NCBI RefSeq assembly: GCF_018918265.1
Contig: NZ_JAHLQC010000016.1
Span: forward strand, 1-64,000
Length of the DNA stretch: 64,000 bases
Reading direction: 5' to 3'
From: Falcatimonas sp. MSJ-15
GTDB taxonomy: Bacteria > Bacillota > Clostridia > Lachnospirales > Lachnospiraceae
Shown: one piece after another, positions 7,979 to 15,986 of the stretch
How positions within the stretch are numbered: position 1 is the stretch's first letter
Layout: every line of letters starts with the position of its first letter
Program-made: the position numbers and the translations under genes
The notes under the pieces: generated by a model
What the model was told of the DNA's origin: nothing
The model's database searches: none
The model's input: only the letters and a program-made list of their open reading frames with translations

Positions 7979-8416
7979 TTATATTCCTCTGCTCATCAGT
8001 ATAGCGTCTTCGTCTGGCTTTGTATAAAAGTTCTTACGTTCTCCTATTACTTCAAAGCCTGTCTTTTCATAAAGTTTTTGTGCTTTTTCATTGCTTTTTC
8101 GTACTTCAAGAAATATTATCTCATCTTTGTTATCTCTTGCATACTGTATTACATATTCCATAAGGCTGTATGCTATTCCACATCTTCTGTATTCTTCACC
8201 AACAGCAATGTTAGTTATATTAACTTCTTTGCATACAGTCATTATTCCGACATATCCTGCTACTTTATCTTCTTCTTCTGCCACAAAAAATGTCTGAAAT
8301 TCATCGTCTAATGAATTGGCAAATGCTCCTTTTGACCATGGCAGTGAAAATGAGTCTTTTTCTATATTATATACTGTTTCTATGTCTTTTTCTTCCATTT
8401 TTCTAATTATTGCCAT
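7979..8416 (-). CDS. rimI: Ribosomal protein S18 alanine N-acetyltransferase
   Basis: A GNAT enzyme of the RimI type: MEEKDIETVYNIEKDSF start, ITNIAVGEEYRRCGIAYSLM acetyl-CoA loop, and LEVRKSNEKAQKLYEKTGF, all diagnostic. 145 aa. Its start overlaps the tsaB stop by 14 nt, the classic tsaB-rimI arrangement, implying coupled translation. RimI acetylates the N-terminus of S18 in other bacteria; some Firmicute RimI proteins have wider substrates. Confidence 0.92.
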   Translation of the reverse strand: MAIIRKMEEKDIETVYNIEKDSFSLPWSKGAFANSLDDEFQTFFVAEEEDKVAGYVGIMTVCKEVNITNIAVGEEYRRCGIAYSLMEYVIQYARDNKDEIIFLEVRKSNEKAQKLYEKTGFEVIGERKNFYTKPDEDAILMSRGI

Positions 8417-9113
8417 GTTTTAGTCTCTCGTTTCTCTCTCTTTCTGCCTGTGATACTCTTAAATAGTCCGGAAGAAATTCTGATGCGTTCTGGTAGTTGC
8501 CTTCGTTATACATCTTAAGTCCAAGTGCTGCAACGGATGCTGCTCTTGGCATATTACAATGTGATGGCGCAAATGTATATTCTACTTTACATTTTTCTTC
8601 TATTATATCTTTGTAACAGAATATTCCATCTCCAAGGAATGTTACTTTTCTTCCTGTCTGATTAAGTTCTTGTATTAGTTCTTCTATGTCTTGTGGTGTC
8701 TGTTCTTTTATTACTTTAAATTCGTTTTCATTTTCATATATTCCTGTATATACCTGATTACGTTTTGCATCCATTATTGGAACAATAAGTTCTTTTGTTC
8801 CATATAATTGAAATGCCATTCCTTCTAGTGTCTTTACATGTATAAGTGGAATATTTAAAGCAAATCCAAGTCCTTTTGCAAGTGCTCCTCCTATTCTTAG
8901 ACCCGTGAATGAACCTGGTCCTCCTGATACTGCTATTGCATCTATGTCTTTTTTATCTATCTCTGACATCTTTATCATCTCATCTATCATAGGCAGTATT
9001 GTCTGTGAGTGTGTTTTTTTGTTGTTTATTGTATATTCACATATTATCTTCTCATCAGATATTATCGCTACTGATGCGACCATTGATGATGATTCTATTC
9101 CTAATACTAACAT
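8403..9113 (-). CDS. tsaB: t6A synthesis protein TsaB
   Basis: An ASKHA-fold partner of TsaD in the threonylcarbamoyl transfer complex. It begins MLVLGIESSS and has GGPGSFTGLRIG, the family signature. About 236 aa from the ATG at 9113, which has AAGGA 7 nt upstream; an upstream ATG at 9128 overlaps that RBS and is less likely. It follows tsaE and overlaps rimI by 14 nt. Confidence 0.94.
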   Translation of the reverse strand: MLVLGIESSSMVASVAIISDEKIICEYTINNKKTHSQTILPMIDEMIKMSEIDKKDIDAIAVSGGPGSFTGLRIGGALAKGLGFALNIPLIHVKTLEGMAFQLYGTKELIVPIMDAKRNQVYTGIYENENEFKVIKEQTPQDIEELIQELNQTGRKVTFLGDGIFCYKDIIEEKCKVEYTFAPSHCNMPRAASVAALGLKMYNEGNYQNASEFLPDYLRVSQAERERNERLKHGNN

Positions 9114-9182
9114 GTTTCCATCCTTCATTTTCTTTTTTATATATTTTTTTGCTGCTTTTTCAAATATAATTTGTTTCTATTT

Positions 9183-9605
9183 TTACTCTGTAACGGTAAT
9201 TTTACGATAGTCAAAACCTTTTTCAAGGTCTTTTTCTATCGTTATTGTAACTGTCTCTTTTGGGAGTATCTCTTCTATAAGATTTCCCCATTCTATAAGG
9301 CAGGCACCGTCTCCGTAAAAATATTCTTCGTATCCTAGTTCATCCATCTCGCTGACATCTCCTATTCTGTATACATCGAAATGATACAGTGGTATTCTGC
9401 CTTCGTGATATTCCTGTATTATCGTAAATGTAGGACTGTTTATCGGTTCTTCTATTCCAAGTCCTTTGGCAAGTCCTTGTGTAAATACTGTTTTTCCAAC
9501 TCCAAGATCGCCAATAAGACAGTATACATCACCCGGTTTTAATTGTTCGCCAATTTCTTTTCCTATCGCAAATGTCTCTTCAGGTGAATATGATTCCTTT
9601 ACCAT
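9183..9605 (-). CDS. tsaE: t6A synthesis ATPase TsaE
   Basis: A P-loop ATPase that drives turnover of the TsaBD complex. Walker A GDLGVGKT is at residues 32-39, followed by PTFTIIQEY, HFDVYRI and LIEWG, all typical. 140 aa, full length. GGAG RBS 8 nt from ATG. It lies 13 nt downstream of a YcxB-like gene and 69 nt upstream of tsaB, in one run of same-strand genes. Confidence 0.95.
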   Translation of the reverse strand: MVKESYSPEETFAIGKEIGEQLKPGDVYCLIGDLGVGKTVFTQGLAKGLGIEEPINSPTFTIIQEYHEGRIPLYHFDVYRIGDVSEMDELGYEEYFYGDGACLIEWGNLIEEILPKETVTITIEKDLEKGFDYRKITVTE

Positions 9606-9618
9606 TCGGTTTTCTCCT

Positions 9619-10116
9619 TTACTTTAATTTTACTGCTTCTTCTTTTACTGTCTGTTTTAATTGTTCTTTTACTGGTGCATATTGGTCTTTTAAACTTCCT
9701 TTTGGCCAGATATATGCTCTTACTCTTGTTACAAATACAAGTATGCTTCTTCTTGTCTCTACTACTTTGGTTACATCTGTAAGCAAAATCTCATTAGATA
9801 CTTCGCCTTGTGATATTATTATCTTATCTTTTTGTAGTTCGTATGTAAGCGGTTTTTTAAACATTGGGTTTAGTACTACTTGTTTTACCGATTTTACAAA
9901 TAGCATTATCGGATTAATTATTGTAAACAACAGTCCAAGTACAAGCACTACCATAAATTCAGTTGTACTAAAATCGCCAAACTTTACTGCTGCTAATATA
10001 AGCATTGCAACACTGAATATGAAACTTAGTTTACCTCCTATTGATGAGTAGTTATGGTACATCATAAAATTAAACATATCCATAACGCTTACTTTTACAT
10101 CAAATTTTCTGTCCAT
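9619..10116 (-). CDS. YcxB-like membrane protein
   Basis: 165 aa. It has an N-terminal cytoplasmic strand, two hydrophobic helices (about 28-45 and 54-73), then a soluble domain with ISQGEVSNEILLTDVTKVVE and a basic tail. This pattern matches the YcxB-like C-terminal domain found in small bacterial membrane proteins. Function is unknown. GGAGG RBS. It may be the first gene of the t6A run, since only 13 nt separate it from tsaE. Confidence 0.65.
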   Translation of the reverse strand: MDRKFDVKVSVMDMFNFMMYHNYSSIGGKLSFIFSVAMLILAAVKFGDFSTTEFMVVLVLGLLFTIINPIMLFVKSVKQVVLNPMFKKPLTYELQKDKIIISQGEVSNEILLTDVTKVVETRRSILVFVTRVRAYIWPKGSLKDQYAPVKEQLKQTVKEEAVKLK

Positions 10117-10133
10117 TTCATTCCTCCATTATA

Positions 10134-10298
10134 TTTTATGTACTCTCGGAATCTTCTTTAAACAAATACTTCTGGCTATATTTCCGATATGCTGCTTCCA
10201 TTTTCTCGTCGTACACACCGTGTACGCACTGCGAAAATGTTATTGCATATCAAAAATTTATCTCAGAATTCTTCATTTAGAAGATTCCAAGAGTACAT
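10134..10298. repeat. Long quasi-palindrome (~165 nt)
   Basis: Outer arms ATGTACTCTCGGAATCTTCT and AGAAGATTCCAAGAGTACAT pair almost perfectly. Inner arms (GATATGC/GCATATC, CATTTTC/GAAAATG) continue to a GTACACACCGTGTAC centre. It fills most of the gap between tex and the YcxB-like gene. It could be a transposon-derived hairpin or a structured 3' end. Confidence 0.75.
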
Positions 10299-10372
10299 TT
10301 TTGTAATATAGTAGTTTTGCTTGTTGGTCTATATGCAAAATATCTATATATTTGTTTTGTCTTGTATTCTTC

Positions 10373-12520
10373 TTACAGTTTCATTGATAACTGTATTCTT
10401 CCTTTATTGATATCGACACTAAGTACTTTTACGTCTATTACATCGCCTACACTTACTACATCTAATGGATGGTTTATATAGCGTTCTGTCATCTGTGATA
10501 TATGAACAAGACCGTCCTGGTGCACTCCGATGTCAACAAATGCTCCAAAGTCAATTACGTTTCTTACTGTTCCTTTTAGTATCATGCCTTCTTTTAAGTC
10601 TTTCATTTCAAGAACATCTGTTCTTAATATTGGTTTTGGCATCTCATCTCGTGGATCTCTTCCAGGTTTTTCAAGTTCTTTTACTATATCTTTTAATGTT
10701 ATCTCACCAATTCCAAGTTTTTCTGCCATCTTAGGATAGTCTTTTATATTCTTTCTTAAGTCTTTAATGCCTTCTTTTCCTATGTTATCTATATCCATTC
10801 CAAGTTCTTTTAATAATGCTGTTGCTGCTTCATAGCTCTCTGGATGTACTCCGGTATAGTCAAGTGGATTCTCTCCATCTTTGATTCTCATAAATCCTGC
10901 ACATTGTTCAAATGCTTTTGGTCCTAGTTTTGTTACTTTTAAAAGTTGTTTTCTGTTAGTAAATCTGCCATTTTCTTCTCTGTATGTTACAATATTCTTA
11001 GCAATAGCTTTTGATATTCCTGATACATATTCAAGTAATGAGGCTGATGCTGTATTTAAGTCTACACCAACGCTGTTAACACAGCTTTCTACAACTCCTG
11101 TAAGTGCTTCACCAAGTTTCTTCTGGTTCATATCATGCTGATATTGACCTACACCGATTGATTTTGGATCTATTTTTACAAGTTCTGCAAGTGGATCTTG
11201 TAGTCTTCTTGCTATTGATGCCGCACTTCTTTGTCCTACATCAAAATTAGGGAATTCTTCTGTTGCAAGTTTACTTGCTGAATATACACTTGCTCCTGCT
11301 TCGTTAACTATAATATATTGTACGTTTCTCTTGACTTCTTTTAGCATATCTACTATTACAAGTTCTGATTCTCTTGATGCTGTTCCATTACCTACTGATA
11401 TAAGATCTATGCCATATTTATCAATAAGTGCTTCTACTGTATCTTTTGCTTCTCTTATCTTCTTCTCAGATGTTGGTGCTGTCGGATATACTACTACTGT
11501 ATCTAATACTTTTCCTGTAGGATCTACTACTGCTAACTTACATCCTGTTCTAAAAGCAGGATCCCATCCGAGTACTACTTTACCTGCAATAGGTGGCTGC
11601 ATAAGGAGTTGTTTTAAGTTCTTGCCAAATACTTTTATTGCACCGTCTTCTGCTCTCTCTGTAAGTGTATTTCTTATCTCTCGTTCAATTGATGGTGCTA
11701 TAAGTCTGTCATAACTGTCTTTTACTGCTTTTTCTATAAGTTCATCTGTATATTTATTGGATTTTACAATACTCTTTTTAACAAGATAATCTAATATTTT
11801 ATCCTGTGGTGCTGTTACTTTTACTGTTATGAACTTTTCGCTTTCACCACGATTTATCGCTAATATTCTATGTCCCTGTATCTTTGTCAATGCTTCTTCA
11901 AATTCATAATACATCTCATATACAGATTCTTTTTTGTCATCTTTGGCTGTTGATGTTATCGTGCCTTCTTTCATTGTAAGTTCTCTTATTCTTGTTCTAT
12001 AATCTGCATTGTCTGATATCATCTCTGCGATTATATCAAGTGCACCATCTATTGCTTCTTCGGCTGATGATACTTCTTTTTCATCGTCTATATATTGCTT
12101 AGCTATATCTTCTATAGGTCTGTCTGCTAATCCACCTATTATTATTCCTGCAAGTGGCTCTAAACCTTTTTCTTTAGCTATTATTGCTCTTGTTCTTCTC
12201 TTTGGTCTGAATGGTCTGTAAAGATCGTCTACAAGTACCATTGTCTCTGCTTTTTCTATCTGTTTTCGCAGTTCTTCTGTTAATGCTCCCTGATCTTCTA
12301 TACTCTTTAACACTTGTTGTTTCTTATCTTCAAGACCTCTAAGATATCCTAGTCTCTCATTGAGATTACGAAGTACTTCATCATTAAGTGAGCCTGTCAT
12401 CTCTTTTCTGTATCGTGAAATAAATGGAATTGTATTTCCTTCATCGATTAACTTTACTGCCGCTTCAACCTGCCATTTTTCTACCTGAAGTTCACTTGTA
12501 AGTGTCTTAATTATATCCAT
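10373..12520 (-). CDS. tex: Tex-family RNA-binding transcription accessory protein
   Basis: 715 aa with the full Tex layout: N-terminal helical domain, YqgF/RNase H-like core (VLGWDPAFRTGCKLAVVD near 320), helix-hairpin-helix repeats (NTASASLLEYVSGISKAIAK), and an S1 RNA-binding domain at about 645-715 (GMILKGTVRNVIDFGAFVDI). Tex proteins bind nucleic acid and transcription complexes; the exact role in Firmicutes is unclear. GAGGAG RBS. It appears to be monocistronic. Confidence 0.93.
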   Translation of the reverse strand: MDIIKTLTSELQVEKWQVEAAVKLIDEGNTIPFISRYRKEMTGSLNDEVLRNLNERLGYLRGLEDKKQQVLKSIEDQGALTEELRKQIEKAETMVLVDDLYRPFRPKRRTRAIIAKEKGLEPLAGIIIGGLADRPIEDIAKQYIDDEKEVSSAEEAIDGALDIIAEMISDNADYRTRIRELTMKEGTITSTAKDDKKESVYEMYYEFEEALTKIQGHRILAINRGESEKFITVKVTAPQDKILDYLVKKSIVKSNKYTDELIEKAVKDSYDRLIAPSIEREIRNTLTERAEDGAIKVFGKNLKQLLMQPPIAGKVVLGWDPAFRTGCKLAVVDPTGKVLDTVVVYPTAPTSEKKIREAKDTVEALIDKYGIDLISVGNGTASRESELVIVDMLKEVKRNVQYIIVNEAGASVYSASKLATEEFPNFDVGQRSAASIARRLQDPLAELVKIDPKSIGVGQYQHDMNQKKLGEALTGVVESCVNSVGVDLNTASASLLEYVSGISKAIAKNIVTYREENGRFTNRKQLLKVTKLGPKAFEQCAGFMRIKDGENPLDYTGVHPESYEAATALLKELGMDIDNIGKEGIKDLRKNIKDYPKMAEKLGIGEITLKDIVKELEKPGRDPRDEMPKPILRTDVLEMKDLKEGMILKGTVRNVIDFGAFVDIGVHQDGLVHISQMTERYINHPLDVVSVGDVIDVKVLSVDINKGRIQLSMKL

Positions 12521-12592
12521 CTTATTCTCCTCTTCTATGTTCTTGTCTATTCATACATCTTAAACTCACTAGAGAGTATATATCACTTTCTA

Positions 12593-12620
12593 TATATAGT
12601 TTTTAATGTATGCTCTGCAA
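12593..12620 (-). promoter_or_regulatory. Possible tex promoter
   Basis: On the minus strand: TTGCAG (12615-12620), 16-nt spacer, TATATA (12593-12598). The 12521-12854 gap otherwise holds only this and the promoter of the gene on the other strand. Confidence 0.4.
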
Positions 12621-12754
12621 TTGTACTGCATCTAAATTACTACTTTTTTCATTATTCTATATTAGTACAACGTAAATTATAATTCAAATGAGTATTGTCT
12701 TCAAGCAAAACTTGTATACACTGCTTATTTCGATTTTTTAGGCAAATGCTTTTA

Positions 12755-12783
12755 TTGTATATATTTGTCTTTTATGTTAGAAT
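12755..12783 (+). promoter_or_regulatory. Promoter of the DUF4190-like gene
   Basis: TTGTAT (12755-12760), 17-nt spacer, TAGAAT (12778-12783). Confidence 0.6.
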
Positions 12784-12854
12784 ATCTGATACAGTGTTTT
12801 ATTGTAACTGCAATTTTATGCAGAATATATTTTATACTCAGGGGGTATTTATAA

Positions 12855-13217
12855 ATGGATTCGAATGATTTTAATTATGATTATAATAAGAACAATAACC
12901 AAAGTGGTGAACCTTATACTGATGCTTTTGCTATTGCATCTTTTTGCATGGGCATCTTCTCTATTCCTTGCTTATGCTGTACATATCTTGCTATAATCTC
13001 CGGTGTACTTGCGATTGTATTTGCTATAATATCTAAAAAGAGAAGTGGCAAAATGGTTGCTGTTGCTATTGCCGGTATGACTATCGGAATTGTTACAAGT
13101 ATTCTTGGTATATTGCTTACAATCGTTGGCATATATCTTATGCAGACACCAGAATATCAGCAGCTGTATCAGGATATTATTAATCAGTATAAAATTTTTA
13201 AGAACAATGCCATATAA
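12855..13217 (+). CDS. DUF4190-type small membrane protein
   Basis: 120 aa. An Asn/Asp-rich N-terminus is followed by AFAIASFCMGIFSIPCLCC, a basic loop (SKKRSGK) and a second long hydrophobic segment, the layout of DUF4190 proteins. Function is unknown. Strong RBS (GGGGG) 9 nt before ATG and its own promoter. It is convergent with the DUF2752 gene; the two families often sit together in Lachnospiraceae (recalled, not checked). Confidence 0.75.
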   Translation: MDSNDFNYDYNKNNNQSGEPYTDAFAIASFCMGIFSIPCLCCTYLAIISGVLAIVFAIISKKRSGKMVAVAIAGMTIGIVTSILGILLTIVGIYLMQTPEYQQLYQDIINQYKIFKNNAI

Positions 13218-13225
13218 TCGTGCAT

Positions 13226-13264
13226 AAAAATAATCGGGCAGCTTTTTACTGTCCGATTATTTTT
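13226..13264. terminator. Shared bidirectional terminator
   Basis: AAAAATAATCGGGCA pairs with TGTCCGATTATTTTT around a 9-nt loop, and both strands end in T-runs. It serves the DUF4190-like gene (+) and the DUF2752 gene (-), whose stop codon lies within it. Confidence 0.85.
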
Positions 13265-13596
13265 ATTCCCATCTTTAATAACAAGATATTCCTTATTATC
13301 CAATTTATTAGTATTATTGTCATAATAAGATATACATACATAAGTCTGAATACCGGTTTTTTTATTCTATTATGCGTTGCATAACTAATTATGTATTGTA
13401 ATAAATATCTGCATATTATTAATACTGTTACCGGGAGTGCAGGATATGCAATGAAGCTTCTTATTATATCTCCTTGTAAAAGATAGATTAAACTTCTTGT
13501 CCCTCCACATCCCGGACAATATATTCCAAAGTATGTATACAAAATACATGGTGGAACTAATTCTATTATCTTATTTATCAATGTAAAATATATCAT
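13246..13596 (-). CDS. DUF2752 membrane protein
   Basis: About 116 aa. The family motif CPGCGGTRS lies at about residues 28-36 in the first half; three hydrophobic segments follow or flank it. The biochemical role is unknown; the cysteine motif suggests metal binding or redox, as an inference only. The start is uncertain (ATG at 13596 or GTG at 13599) and no good RBS is seen. Its last codons (IKIIGQ, stop) are read from one arm and the loop of the shared terminator. Confidence 0.75.
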   Translation of the reverse strand: MIYFTLINKIIELVPPCILYTYFGIYCPGCGGTRSLIYLLQGDIIRSFIAYPALPVTVLIICRYLLQYIISYATHNRIKKPVFRLMYVYLIMTIILINWIIRNILLLKMGIKIIGQ

Positions 13597-13655
13597 CACT
13601 TGGTTGTATTACCTATTTACTAAAAAATCATTTCTTAGTTATTCGGATATATTAA

Positions 13656-14876
13656 CTATCCTTCTATTCTTATCATATTGAGAATTCCATCTAAGCTCTG
13701 TGCCTTAGCTTTGTATGTTTCTTCTGACATTACTTTAGTAACTATACCGAATTCTCCTGTTACTCCTGGTACTCCTACAACTTTTACTTCGCCAAAAACT
13801 TCTTCGACTTCTTTTAATCTGTCTGATACATTACCACTTATTCTTACAAAATACTGTTTTTCTGATTTATCAATATGTGTAAGTTCAAGTTTCTTACTAC
13901 TCCAGTTAGTCATAATATTTCTTCCTAAGTGTTTTACTGCATCAACAACATCACTTACTACAGCACTCGCTGTTGGAAGTTTACCAGCTCCTGCTCCTAC
14001 GAACATTACATCTCCGATTACATTGCCTTTTATATATATTCCGTTGAGTACATCATTAACGCTGTAAAGTGGATGGTAAGAGTTAACCAATACTGGTGCT
14101 ACCATAGCATAAAAGCTATCACCTGTCTTCTTGCTTGAAGCGAATAATTTGATTGATGAATCTAACTGTTTTGCATATTTGAAGTCAACGTCTGTTATCT
14201 TAGTGATTCCTTCTGTATAGATGTCTTCAAAGTCTACCTGATGTCCGAATGCAAGTGATGAGAGAATTGCAATCTTACGACATGCATCATATCCAAGTAC
14301 ATCTGCATCAGGATTTCTCTCTGCAAAACCTTTTGCCTGTGCTTCTTTTAAAACTGTATCAAAATCAAGTCCTTCTCTTCCCATCTTAGTTAAGATGTAA
14401 TTGGTTGTTCCATTAAGTATACCTGTTATCTCCTGAATCTCATCAGCTGTAAGTGACTGATTAAGTGGTCTGATAATTGGAATTCCACCACCTACACTTG
14501 CTTCGAAAAGGAAGTTTATATTGTTCTGTTTTGCTATCTCAAGTAATTCTGCTCCATGTTTTGCAACAAGTTCTTTGTTAGATGTACATACACTCTTGCC
14601 TTTTAAAAGTGCTGCCTTTACAAATGTATATGCAGGTTCAACACCACCCATTACTTCTACTACAATCTTTATATCATCATCATTTAAAATCACATCAAAA
14701 TCATGAACTATCTTGTGTTCAATTGGTGTTCCAGGAAAATCTCTTAAATCGAGAATGTATTTTACATTAATCTCTTCTCCTGCTCTCTTATTAATTACAG
14801 AACTGCCATTGATGTTAAGAACCTCAACAACACCTGAACCTACTGTACCATAACCTAATATTGCAATATTTACCAT
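13656..14876 (-). CDS. hom: Homoserine dehydrogenase
   Basis: Reduces aspartate semialdehyde to homoserine on the way to threonine and methionine. The NAD(P) loop GYGTVGSG is at residues 8-15, NGTTNYIL near 150, the catalytic region GRNPDADVLGYDACRK near 205, and a C-terminal ACT regulatory domain at about 330-406. 406 aa, typical of the ACT-bearing form. It follows the UPF0735 ACT gene by 6 nt, forming a two-gene operon. Confidence 0.95.
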   Translation of the reverse strand: MVNIAILGYGTVGSGVVEVLNINGSSVINKRAGEEINVKYILDLRDFPGTPIEHKIVHDFDVILNDDDIKIVVEVMGGVEPAYTFVKAALLKGKSVCTSNKELVAKHGAELLEIAKQNNINFLFEASVGGGIPIIRPLNQSLTADEIQEITGILNGTTNYILTKMGREGLDFDTVLKEAQAKGFAERNPDADVLGYDACRKIAILSSLAFGHQVDFEDIYTEGITKITDVDFKYAKQLDSSIKLFASSKKTGDSFYAMVAPVLVNSYHPLYSVNDVLNGIYIKGNVIGDVMFVGAGAGKLPTASAVVSDVVDAVKHLGRNIMTNWSSKKLELTHIDKSEKQYFVRISGNVSDRLKEVEEVFGEVKVVGVPGVTGEFGIVTKVMSEETYKAKAQSLDGILNMIRIEG

Positions 14877-14882
14877 AATAAT

Positions 14883-15326
14883 CTACTCCTTCGCTAGTAT
14901 TTTTAAATAATGAACGCCTTCCAATTCCGTTATCTCATCAATCATCTTAGCAATGTCACCTGTAGTGGATAAAACTTCTACACTTAATGTTAAAGAGGCT
15001 ATCCCATTAATTGGAATTGTCTGGTTAATTGTAAGCACATTTGCATGATACTCTGCAATTTTATTCAGTACAATGGATAAAAGTCCAGTTATATCATCCA
15101 TCTGAAGTACAAATGTGAAGGTCCTGCCTTTAGTATTGTCGTTAAATTGAAATATATCGTCCTTGTATTTGTAAAAAGAACTTCTGCTTATGCCAACTCT
15201 ATCAGTTGCATCCTGAACAGTAAGTACCTTTTCAGAATCTAAAAGTCGCTTAGCTTCTACTACTTTTAATAATATCTCTGGTAGAGCTTTTTGTTTAACT
15301 ACATAGAATTTTTCTGTATCTGCCAT
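14883..15326 (-). CDS. UPF0735 ACT-domain protein (PheB-like)
   Basis: 147 aa. The N-terminal half contains a helix-turn-helix-like segment (TDRVGISRSSFYKYKDDIF) and the C-terminal half an ACT domain (TFVLQMDDITGLLSIVLNKI). The HTH plus ACT layout suggests an amino-acid-responsive regulator; its placement just before hom fits control of the aspartate pathway, but the family's activity is not established. RBS AAGGA. Confidence 0.85.
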   Translation of the reverse strand: MADTEKFYVVKQKALPEILLKVVEAKRLLDSEKVLTVQDATDRVGISRSSFYKYKDDIFQFNDNTKGRTFTFVLQMDDITGLLSIVLNKIAEYHANVLTINQTIPINGIASLTLSVEVLSTTGDIAKMIDEITELEGVHYLKILAKE

Positions 15327-15379
15327 ATCATTTCATCCTTATTGTATGCTGTAGAAATACATTTGTTTTTCTTAGGAAG

Positions 15380-15408
15380 ATACTAACATAATTTTCTAAA
15401 GTCTGCAA
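15380..15408 (-). promoter_or_regulatory. Promoter of the ACT-hom operon
   Basis: On the minus strand: TTGCAG (15403-15408), 17-nt spacer, TAGTAT (15380-15385), 54 nt upstream of the ACT gene start. Confidence 0.7.
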
Positions 15409-15420
15409 CCTTTTTTTCGT

Positions 15421-15481
15421 AAAAAAAATAAGTTCTGCGTAATTGTATTCAATTAAATACATTCTAATAAGCAGAACTTAT
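15421..15481 (-). terminator. Terminator after cheW
   Basis: ATAAGTTCTGC and GCAGAACTTAT close a 32-nt loop that itself contains a GTATT/AATAC hairpin, followed on the minus strand by a run of eight T. Confidence 0.8.
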
Positions 15482-15521
15482 AATTATTCATTTTATTTTT
15501 TAATATTAAAGCATTAATACT

Positions 15522-15980
15522 TTACTCTTCAATAATTTTCGTAGCTTCTACATATTCCTGTTCGGTCAGAAGTTCATCAAGGTTAAGTATTACTATAAGA
15601 TGTCCGTCTACGTTGGCTATCTTATCAATATAAGCTGTGTCTTTGCTTCTTACTATCGATGGTACATTATGTATATCTTCGTCTTCAATATTATCTATCT
15701 CCGCTACTGAGTCAACTTCAAGCGCAATGTTCATGTCTTTTGTCTTGATTACAATAAGTTTAGCAAGGTTTCTGTCTTTTACAGGTTCTAATCCAAATCT
15801 TTTTCTGATATCATAAACAGGAATTATATCTCCTCTCAGATTCAATATACCTTTTATACAGCTTAATGTATTAGGAATCCTTGTTACATCCTGTATATTC
15901 TCTATCGCATGTACTTTATTAATATCAACGCCATACTCTTCATCATTTAATTTGAAAACAACTGGTTTTATCGCCTGCAT
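15522..15980 (-). CDS. cheW: Chemotaxis coupling protein CheW
   Basis: 152 aa, one CheW domain: KLNDEEYGVDINKVHAIE, then IPNTLSCIKGILNLRGDIIP, the segment that contacts CheA and receptors. CheW couples chemoreceptors to the CheA kinase. It lies 6 nt downstream of prfB and ends at its own terminator, so it is expressed with a translation factor rather than with other che genes, none of which are in the window. Confidence 0.93.
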   Translation of the reverse strand: MQAIKPVVFKLNDEEYGVDINKVHAIENIQDVTRIPNTLSCIKGILNLRGDIIPVYDIRKRFGLEPVKDRNLAKLIVIKTKDMNIALEVDSVAEIDNIEDEDIHNVPSIVRSKDTAYIDKIANVDGHLIVILNLDELLTEQEYVEATKIIEE

Positions 15981-15986
15981 AATATA

